DNA of 64,000 nt from Tethya wilhelma (Eukaryota > Porifera > Demospongiae > Tethyida > Tethyidae), in the NCBI GenBank assembly GCA_964030475.1, contig CAXIPT010000003.1:5261635-5325634 (forward strand), in the 5' to 3' direction. The stretch's first letter is position 1. Each line of letters begins with the position of its first letter. Under the pieces are notes generated by a model, which was not told where the DNA came from, searched no databases, and was given only the letters and a program-made list of their open reading frames with translations. Positions 11,188 to 24,372 of this stretch are shown one piece after another. Made by a program: the position numbers and the translations under genes.

Positions 11188-11635
11188 TTAAGTAACTTTG
11201 TCAATCAAAGTTCCCTTTTGTTTCTTGGCACGGATGTGTTCTTCAATCGCTTTCTGTAATAAGTAAACCAATACCATAACATTATTACATGCACTTTCAA
11301 CACCTAACAGTAAGTTTGCCAGTTACCTGTTCTGCATATCTTTTTCTTCCTTCATCAGTTCTTACCACTTGTTTGTGAACCAAACCAGCATTACTTGCAT
11401 ATGAGTTGGCAATTTCACGCTGTAAAAGGAGAAAGATGTATATGACAAATTTAATGATAGTTATAATACGCTTAGCCAGCTAAGATGAATATAATACACT
11501 TACAGCCTCAATTTCATCTTCCTCTTCATCAATGGTGGATACGGTGACTGTGCTGTACTTACCAGCATCGTGTGTGTGTCTGGTCATCATAATCTGTAGT
11601 GAAAGATACACAAACAGTGCAAGTTAGATTACTGC

Positions 11636-11670
<35 letters not shown>

Positions 11671-12549
11671 GGAGTAGAGTTTGGGGGTAGAGTTAATTGG
11701 GTTTTGGGAGGGCTTTTGTCCACCAAATTGAACAGTTTAAAAAAACCTATACCGTATAGCTCCAAATTTTCGCGGTACAATATTTTCGTGAATTTCGTGA
11801 TTTGACCGTGTATCACGAAAATTTTCTCCACGTAAATTTAGAAAACCGTATATCGACAATATAATTTCAGAGATCGTGATTCACGAAAATTAGCTCAAAA
11901 CGGAAAAGACAGACTTTTCACGAACTTTTTGAACCACGAAAATTTGGAGCTATACGGTAAGTGGCTGTATTACCAGAGCTTATTTTTATAAGGCTTATAA
12001 GCTACTGGTTAGTTGAACATGATGATTCACCAATTGTTCTTCCGGTCATCAGAGGAGTTCCCTGACTGTCATTGCATAACCACAAGTTTCGGTCCCTTTA
12101 ATCTCCTGACCTGTGGTATGCTCTAGTGAGGGCAGGACCACTCCCATAGGAGCCCGGATAACACATCACAATCAAACAATATCTCTTTTTTTGATGGAAG
12201 AAAAAAAATTTTAATGTCACCAAACTAGCTATTATGCTCTGGGCATCTAAAAGCAAAACAACCACTACAACAACAACAACAACAAAAACTTACATACCAA
12301 TATTCCTCTCTAGCTATTTTGGTTTGATACCTGTTCTTTACAAAGGATTGGACTGGATTGAAGAAGCTGTCTTGTAAGTGTCTTTTCTTAGTTTAGCTCC
12401 TAACATGAGGCTTTTCTCTGAGCATGCTCAGTAGGCTTATCTTACAGGAGGGTGGGTTGTTATGGTTTAGACACTTAGCATTAGTGGCTACCTAGTTGGT
12501 GTACTATTCACACTGCTTACATTACTAGTATGCTAAAACAGAAGTATGC

Positions 12550-12612
<63 letters not shown>

Positions 12613-13672
12613 GAGTGTGTGTTCGTATACGTATGCGTGCGTGAGTGTGTGAGTGTGTGTATGCGGACTTACTCTTGATCGTTTTGCACTGGCTGCAGCT
12701 GGGTCCATGACTTTAGGTTTCTCAGATGTGACTCTCTTCTCTCCACTTTGGACCAGCACTTCAGGAAAGATGAATGTCACTTTAGAGTCTTTGTTGGTGT
12801 GACGGTAGAACAGCAGCAATTCACACCTGGTATCGAACAAACAAATAAACAGTTAATTATGGTCTGTGAGTGTCCTCCCACGAGATCAACTCCCACAAAA
12901 TCAGCTACCATGAAACCAACTCTAAGGAAATCAATTTCCATAAAATCAACTCCCTAGAAGATGCCAACTAGCTCTTTTCTTTTTAGATCTTTATCAATAC
13001 TCTTTATTATATGGGTGCATGTCCTTCCACGAGATGACTCCCACAGAATTAACCACCATGAGACTAAAATTAATTAATTCCCACAAAATTAACTCCTTTC
13101 AAAGATGACCTACTGACCTCTTTTCTTTTATAGCTAGGTAGCTCGAGGTCTTTCATTAACATTATATTTTAGTGTATAGGTCTGACTTGATTTTATTATT
13201 CTTTATTTATTCTGTTTATCTGCTCTGCCAGTGTAACTTACTTTTTGCACTTGTGACGAAACTGTTGCTCTATTCCACCAGGCCTATATACATAATAATA
13301 TGGACACTCATTGTGCTTCAGTTGTGAATGGTAGAGCATCCAAACAAAGATGTGTACTTACCGTTTAAGATACGTAACACCAGAGGGATCACAGTAGACT
13401 CTGTGAGCATTTCTATCTATGTCAATGACACGAGCACCATCTCTCTTCCTCAGGGGAAGCTTGTCTAAAGTAGTATCTGCAGAAAAACAAGGGAGTGCTG
13501 GTGAACTCTAAATAATGCTCACCATATTTTCTGAGTAACGATAGAACTTACCCAATATTAATGCCAAGTTGCCACAGATGCAGTTGTATACATACAGTGG
13601 CGTGTCTCCTTGATATTCTTCTCTGTCTCGAGTGTCAGTGACAACGATACTACGAGATATGACCTTGGGCAT
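11188..13672 (-). CDS. STEEP1: STEEP1 (CXorf56 / UPF0428) homologue
   Basis: Seven exons on the minus strand: 13672-13552, 13476-13362, 13283-13242, 12826-12673, 11593-11504, 11419-11327 and 11253-11188. They sum to 681 nt, 226 residues (human about 222). Phases fit at every junction. Recognised stretches: [88 protein letters not shown], and KQKGTLIDK at the end. The CIC..CKKC cysteines fit a metal-binding N-terminal domain. In vertebrates STEEP promotes ER exit of STING; the role here is inferred. Intron 4 holds microsatellites and the MITE at 11752-11957. It is divergent from CEP350. Confidence 0.93.
11640..11667. repeat. GT microsatellite
   Basis: (TG)n run of about 28 bp within STEEP1 intron 4. 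Confidence 0.95.
11752..11957. mobile_element. Short MITE with CCGTATAG termini
   Basis: 206 bp. The left end CCGTATAGCTCCAAATTTTCG is the reverse complement of the right end, and both sides are flanked by TA, suggesting a TA target duplication (Tc1/mariner-like MITE). It lies in STEEP1 intron 4, with no coding capacity. The second STEEP1 copy begins just at its right edge, so its presence in the other copy cannot be judged. Confidence 0.8.
12552..12655. repeat. GT microsatellite
   Basis: A pure (GT)n tract of about 55 bp followed by interrupted GT/GC/GA sequence, in STEEP1 intron 4. The equivalent tract in the second copy (14645-14750) differs in length. Confidence 0.95.
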
Positions 13673-13914
13673 ATTTTTGACTGTCTTCTGTAAAGGTCAA
13701 AGTTCACACACAACACTTGTGCTGCGTTTTTTGCGTAAGATGACGTCACTTATTCAACTTTGATTTTGAAATCACAGCTGAAAGATTGTCGGCAAAGAAG
13801 CCTGTCGTATCATTATGAGTTCCTAGGAAGTCAAATTTCTGGTTGGACAGTCTAATTGATTTGCGTTCGTCGTTTAAGCGGGCCTTCAACAGCACAGAAA
13901 ACGAAGTTTTCGTA
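13673..13914. promoter_or_regulatory. Bidirectional STEEP1/CEP350 promoter with a CRE
   Basis: Only 242 bp separate the two divergent start codons. A perfect palindromic CRE/ATF site, TGACGTCA, lies at 13741-13748 and is preserved in the second copy (15737-15744). Shared 5' UTRs must lie inside this interval. Confidence 0.75.
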
Positions 13915-14005
13915 ATGGCTACTGTTTATGGGGGCAAAGTCAAAGAACCGCGGGTTACAAGAAGGTCTACTCTCCCTGTAGAAAAGAAAGCAGCCTATGC
14001 AGAAG
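13915..14005 (+). CDS. CEP350: CEP350 exon 1, first copy
   Basis: Encodes MATVYGGKVKEPRVTRRS and onward to AYAEG, with donor GTAAAC. It is identical in protein to exon 1 at 15910-16000. The downstream exons follow only the second copy; this copy is cut off by the N at 14048. It is probably the other haplotype of the same exon rather than an alternative first exon. Confidence 0.7.
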
Positions 14006-14641
14006 GTAAACGCTAACTCAAGCTTGTACGAAGTTTATGAAAGCTTANATAAGTGGCTGTATTACCAGAGCTTATTTTTATAAGGCTTATAAGCTACTGG
14101 TTAGTTGAACATGATGATTCACCAATTGTTCTTCCGGTCATCAGAGGAGTTCCCTGACTGTCATTGCATAACCACAAGTTTCGGTCCCTTTAATCTCCTG
14201 ACCTGTGGTATGCTCTAGTGAGGGCAGGACCACTCCCATAGGAGCCCGGATAACACATCACAATCAAACAATATCTCTTTTTTTGATGGAAGAAAAAAAA
14301 TTTTAATGTCACCAAACTAGCTATTATGCTCTGGGCATCTAAAAGCAAAACAACCACTACAACAACAACAACAACAAAAACTTACATACCAATATTCCTC
14401 TCTAGCTATTTTGGTTTGATACCTGTTCTTTACAAAGGATTGGACTGGATTGAAGAAGCTGTCTTGTAAGTGTCTTTTCTTAGTTTAGCTCCTAACATGA
14501 GGCTTTTCTCTGAGCATGCTCAGTAGGCTTATCTTACAGGAGGGTGGGTTGTTATGGTTTAGACACTTAGCATTAGTGGCTACCTAGTTGGTGTACTATT
14601 CACACTGCTTACATTACTAGTATGCTAAAACAGAAGTATGC

Positions 14642-14644
<3 letters not shown>

Positions 14645-14702
<58 letters not shown>

Positions 14703-14750
14703 GTGTGTGTGTTCGTATACGTATGCGTGCGTGAGTGTGTGAGTGTGTGT
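14645..14750. repeat. GT microsatellite
   Basis: (GT)n tract, allele-like counterpart of the one at 12552. Confidence 0.95.
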
Positions 14751-14760
14751 ACGGACTTAC

Positions 14761-15665
14761 TCTTGATCGTTTTGCACTGGCTGCAGCTGGGTCCATGACT
14801 TTAGGTTTCTCAGATGTGACTCTCTTCTCTCCACTTTGGACCAGCACGTCAGGAAAGATGAATGTCACTTTAGAGTCTTTGTTTGTGTGACGGTAGAATA
14901 GCAGCAATTCGCACCTGGTATCAAACAAACAAATGAACAGTCAATTATGGTCTGTGAGTGTCCTCCCACGAGATCAGCTACCATGAAACAAACTCTAAGG
15001 AAATCAATTCCCACAAAATCAACTCCCTTCCTCCCTTCAAAGAAGACCTATTGACCTCTTTTCTCTTGATCAATTTTATAGCTAAGTAACTCAAGGACTT
15101 TCATTAACATAATATTGCTAGCATATAGGGGAAAAAAGCATTATTCAAAGCAATTGAATAATTATATAGGTCTGACTTTATTTATTCTGCCTTTATTTTA
15201 TTATTCTCTGTTTATCTGCCATGCCAGTTAACTTACTTTTTGCACTTGTGACGAAACTGTTGCTCTATTCCACCAGGCCTATGTACATAATAATATGGAC
15301 ACTCATCACTTCAGCTGTGAATGGTATAGCATCCAAACAAAGATGCGTACTTACCGTTTAAGATACGTAACACCAGAGGGATCACAGTAGACTCTGTGAG
15401 CATTTCTATCTATGTCAATGACACGCGCACCATCTCTCTTCCTCAGGGGAAGCTTGTCTAAAGTAGTATCTGCAGAAAAACAAGGTAATGGTGACGAACT
15501 CTAAATAATGCTCACCATATTTTCTGAATAAGGATAGATCTTACCCAATATTAATGCCAAGTTGCCACAGATGCAGTTGTATACATACAGCGGCGTGTCT
15601 CCTTGATACTCTTCTCTGTCTCGAGTGTCAGTAACGACGATACTACGAGATATGACCTTGGGCAT
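14761..15665 (-). CDS. STEEP1: STEEP1 exons 1-4, second copy (partial)
   Basis: Exons 15665-15545, 15469-15355, 15278-15237 and 14914-14761 have exactly the same lengths (121, 115, 42, 154 nt) as exons 1-4 of the complete gene. Exons 5-7 are missing because the sequence starts at the N at 14048. The protein is essentially unchanged, so it is read as the alternative haplotype and not as a paralogue or pseudogene. Confidence 0.75.
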
Positions 15666-15909
15666 TTTGACTGTTTTCTGTAAAGGTCAAAGTTCACCCA
15701 CAACTCGACTCAGGCGCTGCGTTTTTTTGCGTAAGATGACGTCATATTCAACTTTGATTTTGAAATCACTGCTGAAAGATTGTCGGTAAAGAAGCCTGTC
15801 GTATCATTATGAGTAGCTAGGAAGTTAAATTTCTGGTTGGACAGTCTAATTGATTTGCGTTCGTCGTTTTAAGCGGGCCTTCAACAGCACAGAAAACGAA
15901 GTTTTCGTA
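15666..15909. promoter_or_regulatory. Bidirectional STEEP1/CEP350 promoter, second copy
   Basis: 244 bp between divergent ATGs. It keeps the CRE palindrome TGACGTCA at 15737-15744 and the conserved sequence upstream of CEP350, with small differences from 13673-13914. Confidence 0.7.
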
Positions 15910-18900
15910 ATGGCTACTGTTTATGGGGGCAAAGTCAAAGAACCGCGGGTTACAAGAAGGTCTACTCTCCCTGTAGAAAAGAAAGCAGCCTATGCAGAAG
16001 GTAAATACTAACTTAAGCTTGTATGAAGCTTATGAAAGCTTACTCTAAATAAAGCGCACCTAACCAGACTAATTCCTCTCTCGATCTCTGTCACTCTCTA
16101 GATCTTGCACAAGCATGGGCTAGCTTTGGACAAGCTAAGAGTGTTGTAAGTCAATATTGTGGGTGTATAATTGAACAAAATATTTAGAACTTTATTCTAT
16201 GTAGCTTCAGAAACTGGAGACTGTCACTGGGTCTCCTCCACTGAAGAAACAGAGGAAGAACAAGCAGCACTCTGTGCGTTTTGAACCTCAGCACACAAGG
16301 AGGGATGATACAGCTTCCTTTTCGGAGAGTCCTCTCATCAGGGGTGGTGTGAATCGTGGCACTGGTGGCAAGGAGAACCAGTACGTCATTGAGCCAGAGT
16401 TGCTGAACAGATATGATGGCAGCACTGACTCTGAGAGTGTGTTGTCTGGTGGCGTGGAGACTGCTGCCCAGACTCACACTAGCCCTCCTCTTGGTGGAGC
16501 AGCTGCGAGCAGAGGAAGAGGACAGCCTCCTACAACAGTTGCCACACACACTCAGCCCAGTGTCAGCAAAACAGTTACCTTCTCAAGTGTATCTCAGACT
16601 CTTCAAACAAGTCCTGCTTCGAGACCACTGACCACCTCTGCTAGCTTGCACACTCAATCTTACACATTGTCTCCTAGCAACCCAAACAGCATTGGCTCCC
16701 CTCAAAGACACCAACAGCCTCTTCATTCTAATGCAGCTGCCGTCTTTGGTCCAGCTGTCAAGTTTGGTGACCATACTCGAGGACCTAGCACACAGGAACC
16801 AACTACTGCAGGACACAAGGTAGCTACACAATAGTTATAGTTTTTGTTTGTTAAGCTTCAATACAATGTGTGAAAGTTAGAAACCTGTTTTCATATTTGC
16901 AGTTGGCTTTAGTGCATGTTAGAGCTGTAGTAGTGTGTGTTGATGGTTCTAGCCAAACAGCTCAGCTGTTCTAATCAATGGTTGTGTCTATGGATGGTTG
17001 CATGGCATGCCTGACACCTACAGTACACGATGTGCTAGACTGCACATGCACAGAGATGGCATTGTGACATTGCTATGCCAATGGTCCGGTGAATACCACT
17101 CAGAGACTGACATGTGTTTACATTATCCTTGCTATCACATTCTACTGTTGAGTAAACAAGTTAATGCCAAAGATTACACTTTTGTTTACTCTTGTCCACC
17201 AAGGAAAACGAATATTGTTTACTTTCTCTCATTATCTCTAAACTGTTTTTGGTTGACTTTTCCAGCTCCCTAAAACAACTGGACACCCTCCTATTTCAGC
17301 TGTGGTCACTAAACATCAGTTCACGGCATCACCCTCTCGCTACCACCCCAAAGCCACACCCACTGGTACTACTGCACATGCTCAGAGTAGTGGTAGCAGT
17401 GGGCGATACGTGCCCATCCGAACGTTTGTCCTACCGGACGAGGAGACTATGGGGACATTGAAGGCACAGATTGAGTTGCAGAAGCAAGCTGTTCGTGCTT
17501 CTTCTGCCAAGTTGGACAGCCTGAATCCTTCACATGGGTTCTATCCTCTTCCTGAAGGTAGGAAATAAAAAGAAAAAGACCTCCTGAAAGTGTGTAGACT
17601 TAATGATATGATTTTTACTTGTGTACTTTTGATTTTAGCATCAACTGCGACAAGCTCCTTCAGCTCTACCAGTGTTGATCCCCACCTCCAACCTCATCCC
17701 CCTCTGAAACACAAGCACACTGGAGGTGATTACACCACAAGTGGAGGAGCCAAGAAGCGTAAAGTGACGTCTGCTCCACCTCCTCAGTCCTACGTTGGAT
17801 TCAGCTCTGCTAGACCATCGGCAATGAAGCAACCTTCATCTTCCCACGGTACTTCTACTGCCACTCGTGATGGGCCTGCTCAGTGGCAGCCGAACATAGA
17901 GAGGCTTGGAGGAGGAGGGTCAGGAACACGACCGCTGGCCACTGGATCTCGAGATGGAGGTGCTCATCAGCCTGGAGGTGGTAGGGTGAGAAAGGTCCAC
18001 CGATTCTCACCAGATGTTGAATTACCACGAGCAACAAAGAGTGCACCACTTAAAACGCGAAGTACTCAACAGACAACCAGATTAAATGACCGGGGCTCTA
18101 AGACTAGACACCAACGGCGGTCGCCATCACCTGCTGATGTGCTCTCTGACTCACAATCTTCAATGGATTTGTCCTCGCACAGTGCAATTTCGAACGTCTC
18201 TTCATCGATAGGTTTGCCAGCTGGGACTGGTGCTGAGAGGAAGGCTGGGCTAACGGTTGATGTGGCTAAACTTCTTGAAGACCTGGAATCACCTGAAGTT
18301 GGAGGCGAGAAAGAAGAAGATGAAGACAGTCGAGAGACTCGGCCTCCAAAACCAAAGAGGCATCTTCCTGGCTCGACTGGTGGCGGTCGTGGAACAGGTG
18401 CAGCTAGCAAGAAACCACAATATAATTTTGGTGAGCCTGTTAACAAGTTTGTGCCTGTACATGCATGTACTTGTGGCTTGTACATGTCCACATCCACATG
18501 TTATCTACATGTGTGTGCTATACATGTTGTTCATGTGTCTTTGTTCTCTGCATAGAACCTGTTTACCCAACTGAAAAGGTTCGGCATTATGACCAGGCTG
18601 AAGTACAGGTGAGAGGAATAAGAGAGGGGGATAAACATGATTGTGTGCAGAGTACAATCTTGAGTTACTCATTTGTGTAATCGATCTGATGATCTGATAT
18701 AGATCAATCATTGTGTGTTTGTGTGTGGCTGTTTGTCTGCTTTCTTCCAATCACAATGTGTGCTATCATTTATATAATAATATAAGGGATGTATTGAGTG
18801 AAACTATGGAATTCTAGAAGAGATATGTTTCTAAATATTGTCTACACACACACAAACACACATCTAAAAGAGCTACATCCAAAAGAAACAAGAAGAACGT

Positions 18901-21900
18901 AAACGAAAGGCTCATGAAGATCGGCTCAGTCAGGAGAGAGCTGCCAAGGAACGACAAGAGAAACTGCGAAGGCTGTACGACACACAGAGGAAGAAGGTGG
19001 AAACCAACCTCTGTCTTAAACAGAAGCAGAGAGAGGCTTACTCCAAAGCTCTTGCATCCAGCGTGCACATCCACTTGCAGTGTGCTGCAACTACTGTAAG
19101 TAGACAACCTACATTGTTTATATGTGTGCGTGTGCATATAAAACTGTTTGGCAATTTTTAATTTGGTGATTTGAAGAATAATTCGCAAAATTTAATTCTC
19201 ACCAGACTTACTCTCTATACAGTACGTGAGTTTTTTGTAAATCGTATTCACATGGGTTACCTTTTCTCTCCAGTCTTCAGATGAGTCCACTCCAGCTATC
19301 ACTGTCAATCCCACATCTCCAAGACTTCACTTGACAGGGAGCTATCGGACTACTGCTCCTTCTACGAGTCACACTCTCCACCCGTCACCACCCTCACACC
19401 CTCCCAGACATACCTCACCCTCACACGGACTCTCCCCTCACTCTTCACCACTCTCACACACCTCGTTCCACACACCTCCAACTCGCACCCTCCACCCCTC
19501 ACCACCCTCACACCCTCCCCCACCATCCCACACATCTCCACTTCGCTACAGTCACTTGGACGATCCAATACAAACCTATTCTCCAGCAACAGCAAGGACC
19601 ACTGCCTATCATCGTGATCACTCTCTCTCTCCTCACACCCAGCCAGTACATTCATCCTCCCATTATGTACATGTACTTCCAACTAGCACTGCTGCTACCA
19701 CCACAGTGCAGTCTCACATGCGATTCAATGCTGGTGCTCACTCTCCTTTGGCCACTAGTGGCTCTACAGGTAGACTCACCTCTCTTCTGAGAGGCACTGA
19801 TCCAACTGCCGAAGTATCGAGTGCACTGAAGACTCGTGAGGATAGAATCAATGCACTCACTCAGTCGGCACTGAGGTTGAAGAGCAGGATCGCTACAGAG
19901 ACAAGAAGGCTGGAGGAAGGTCTTCAGCAACCTCAAGATGGAGCTGGTCCTCACACGTCCACCTCTAAGCCACCTTATCACCACCAGGCTGGTGAGACGA
20001 GTCACTTGCACAGCAGTGATCTACCAGGAGTGTGGAACATCAGGGAGCATGCTCTCCTAGCTGAGAGACAGCAGAGGGAGTCTCGTGCAGCCACCAAGAT
20101 TCAAGCTGCCTACAGAGGGTATAGTTTACGGAAGAGTCTCCAGTGGAAGCTACCATCCGGACGTACGTTAGGATCGGCAATGAGGGGCGATGAAGAGAGC
20201 AAGAGCGAGGGTAGTGCTACACCTGTTGAAGAACCTCCGATCCATGTGCCTGGAAGCCATGGAGCTACAGTGCCTGGTGCTAGTGAAGCATCTCCCCGTA
20301 CAGTTCCCCTATATGAGCCATCTTCTCTTGGTTATGGTATTCACCCACCTCCTCCAACCACCACCACGAGGGTTGCTGAACTTTGGACTCAAACTGGAGG
20401 AGACCACCACAGCATCATCAATGTTTTCACACGACAGCATGAGAAGCTCAAGGAGACGCTCAATCAGCTCAGTGATCAGAAGCGAGCTGAGATAAGGAGG
20501 CTGGGTGAGGAAGGTGGTCTTGCTTCTCACGTGTCTGGTGTCCCTTCGTCAACACCACCTCGCAGTGAAGGGACAGGATCAGAGCACAGCCATCAGAGGT
20601 CTCCAGAAGATGCCTACTCTTACAGTGAAACGTTTGAGCCCAGCACTGGCAGGTTGAGAGTGAAGGAAGAGGATAGTTTCGATGCTGGTTCACATGTATC
20701 TTCCCAATTCAGTAGAGATTCTCTCTCTGAACACACACCTACTGTTTCTGAGCAGACAACCCCATGTTCTGACACAACCCGAGGCTCAACTCACTCTCAG
20801 ACTGGTACTCAGACAACACAACAGACTTCCACTGGCCAAACAGCTGACAGAGAAGAAGAGGTTCATGTCATTACTCCACCTGGTTCACCAAGTTTTGTCG
20901 ACTCCTTTACCTCCGAAACACCTCAACGAAGTGTAACTCTGACCAGAACTCCTGAGACTCCGAAACAAACACAACAACCACCACCAGTAGCACCAGCAGC
21001 TGCTACAGCTACAGCAGTCCCACCACCATCAGGTCGTCTTTCTCCACGATCGTTAGAACTCAAGCTTCAAACCGAGTTGAACCTTCTCCACACGACCGAA
21101 GAGTCCATGAGACAACTCTCACACATTGAGAGTACACGAGCTATATCCCTGGCACAGCAAGAGACAGTGACATTGGCCCAGTTGCTGAAGTCCCGCCAGC
21201 AGAACCATGAACGAGAGATGGAGTCTCTCTCTTCTAGAGCACAGCAAGATGTCGAGAGAGCTCAGAAAGAGTTTGAGAGTGAGACTGCTCTTGCGACAAA
21301 GAGAATGAGAGACCTGAAACAAGAGATGGATGCCAGAGTGAAGGAACAGACAGAGAGGTTGGCTCAGCTGCGACAAGAATCGTCGCAAGTCACTCAAGAG
21401 GCAACCAAGAGAATGCAAGATGCTCAAGCTGCTGCTACGGCAGCCATGATGGAGTCTGCCCAGCAGCAGATGCAAGCTGCTCAGACCATAGCAGTATCAG
21501 TGGCCTCTACTGCTGTACAAGAGGCAGTCAAGGCTGCATTTAGGGAGAGAACTGAGCACAAATCACCAAGCCATGCTCACACGGTTAGCGAAACTGCTCC
21601 AAGCTATGAAAGTGATTTTGAACCCAGCACAATGATACAGCCCGACAGTTTAGCTGGCTCAGACACAGAGCAGCCACCACTCTACCGTCGCTCCTCCAAA
21701 CCACCACCTTCCACGTCCACTGAAAGCCGTGCTAGTTCCAGTCCCATTGAAGAGTCACTGACCCCCACTGCCTCACAGGAGAAGGAGGGAGATGACACCT
21801 TGGTGGCCTCGGAGGAGGAGGAGGAGAGGGGCTACCAGAGCAGCAGCCCTCGGGAGGAGATAGAGGATGACATCAGTGAGGTAGGTGGAGTCGGTGCAGG

Positions 21901-24283
21901 CTTATCTGAGACTGTATTCTGTAGATCTGGTGGAAGATTAAATACACAAAAAATTTAACATAATATTATGGTAATCTTTAGCAATTGGTCAAAAAGGACA
22001 AAAATTAAACAATTGAAAATTTTACGATCTAGGTTAACATTTTTTTCTGCCATTTATTTGTTTTTACTGTAGGTATCAATGTCGGAATCTATTCGTGAGC
22101 TCCTGCCGTCAGAGAGCCACAGGCAGCAGGTGTCCAGGCACCGACGAGACAGAACATACAGCGAGGGATCAGATGACACCAGGTCGTTGCTGGGAGATGT
22201 GTCACGATCTCACACACCAACTTTTAGTGAACAGTCAGCATTTAGTCCTGGAGGAGAGGACTCTTTCTTCCAAGTGAGTACAACCATGTAGCTTCACCTT
22301 TTGTTGTTGTTGTTGTTGTTATGAGCTCCTATGTTTTTAATCCTTGTTTGTTTGTTTGTTTGTTTCCCTCCTCCATCAGTTCATGAACCACATGGTCCAG
22401 TCATACATGCGTGAGGAAGAGCTGCGCTCCCGTCACCAGGAGGCCTTGCTGCAACTGAGAGAGAAGGCACTGGAGGAGAAGACCAAGGCGGAGCTGGATT
22501 GGATCAAACTGAAGAAGAGGGACCTTCAGAGCAAAGGAGCTGACGACCAGATGCCACCGCTTGTGAAGAGAGAGAAGGGACTGCTCAAGAAACTCCATCA
22601 CGAACAGGTACATAGTGAAAATGTAATGTTTTTAACTACAGACTATTTTCTTCTACACTTCCATAACATATTCAATATATTTTGTTTGTTTGCTTGTCTC
22701 CCTCTCCTTAGTCTGAGATTCGTAAGCTGAAGGAGGCTCAACAAGCTGCCAGTCACGAAAGAAAATTGATGATGAAACAGCACAAGGAGATCACCAAGAT
22801 GAGACGTTCCACGCAGTTCTATCGCGACAAGATTCACAAGTATCGTCAGAACGCCCAGCTCTCCCGTACCCCTAGTCCCTTCCCCTCCCTCGATGAGAGC
22901 ATGGTCAGTCAGGTGGCCGACGAGTCTGGCTCTGAGCACTCCGTTGCCGAGGAACTCTCCGAGGAAATGGAACATGATAGTTTGGCTCCACCTTCTGAAC
23001 ACTTGGAGCACTCCTCACCAGTGGTGCAACAGTCATACAGTGTGTCCTTCCCGACTTACAGTCCTTCAGAGCAAGGGACCTCTCAAGCTGCGATTGTATC
23101 GGAGATGCCTGCTACAGAGGTGTCAGGAATGAAGTCGCCATCCAGGAGTTCCCCAGCTAGAGTGACTGCTTCTACCAGTGAAAGGACAACGGCTGATTCA
23201 CTAAAGACGCCAACTGCAGAGAGAGTGGCTCTGAAGAAGCTGAAAAAGTTCACTACTGCTGATGCTGAAAGGTATATGTTCATAAATGCATATGCATACA
23301 TTTATGTAGCTTGACTCTCCATGGTCTTTAATTGTTCGTGTTAGGTACCACACTAAACGTGAGCAGTCTCTGTTGAAACGTCGTCAAGCTGCAGAAGAAG
23401 CTCTGAAGTATCACGAGAAGCTCCTCCAGAAGGAGCAGCAACTGGAGAAGGAAGAAGAAGAGGTGAACCAGCTGGTCACCAAGGCCGTGGAGTGCATCAG
23501 CCAACATCCCAAACTCACGACTAAGAGAGACAAGAAACCAGCCGGGAGGGAAGAGGACTCTAGACCAGCTGACCCTGTGCCGTCACCTCCATCTGCTGGT
23601 TCAAGATCTGCATCAACTTCTGTGTCTGAACATGTCAGTGTGTCTGCATCGGTTGAAGAAGATATCCCTGAAGATGTAACCACTTCCAAAGGAGATCAGA
23701 GCACAGTGATCGCCACGGAACAGAGTCCCAGTGCCAAGGTCCCGTCCGAGTATGAAGGTGATACATTCGAGTCACTGGACACCACCCTCACCCATCCCCA
23801 CCATCCCCCCATCACCACCTCCACACCTGACCGACCCTCACTGGAGCGTGACGAAGGATCTCCGAGAGGACATTTTGATGACATTTCACTCAGTGATTCC
23901 TTGAAGATCACATCAAGTATTGGTAAGATACCAATATGTAGCTAATTATGCCAAATTGGTTACTGTTGATTGTTGGTAAAATATTTCACCTGCTTGTTTG
24001 TTTGTTTTTGTTTGTTTGTTTGTTCTTATTTGTGTCGGTAAAGGTCGTTAGAATATCTTTGGTGACAAAAAATTTCCCAATCTGCTTTGTTTGACATATT
24101 CATTCACATTATGTTGATGTAGACTCAGTGACTACAACATCAGAAGCCAGTGTCCTTGAAGCCAGGATACGTCTCCTCAAAGAGCAGCTTCGTCAGCGCA
24201 AGGAGGAGGTGAAGAGGGTCCAGAGTGAGCAGAAACGAAAGAAGAAGGCTCTCCTGAAGCAGCAAGAGGAGCAGCTCAAGAGN

Positions 24284-24372
<89 letters not shown>

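Larger units (their letters stand above)
14049..16030. repeat. Near-identical restart of 11958-14047 (haplotype or contig overlap)
   Basis: Immediately after the N at 14048 the sequence repeats 11958 onward, through STEEP1 exons 4-1, the divergent promoter and CEP350 exon 1. Differences are scattered SNPs, microsatellite lengths and small indels. Introns show allele-like changes, not coding decay. An uncollapsed heterozygous assembly explains it better than a true duplication. Confidence 0.8.

Noticed and set aside
12517..12840. Open frame running from STEEP1 exon 4 into the GT repeat (His/Thr-rich)
   Set aside because: Only the exon 4 part is coding; the rest is translated microsatellite in an intron. 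The same holds for repeat-derived frames at 42696-42973, 30175 and 48226-48451.
12881..13110. Short repeated phrases (CCACGAGATCAACTCCCAC, CACAAAATCAACT) in STEEP1 intron 3
   Set aside because: Too degenerate and short to call a defined element; noted only as intronic low-complexity repeat.
14049..16000. A second, paralogous STEEP1 gene and an alternative CEP350 promoter
   Set aside because: Near-identity in exons and introns, restarting exactly at an N, points to the other haplotype.
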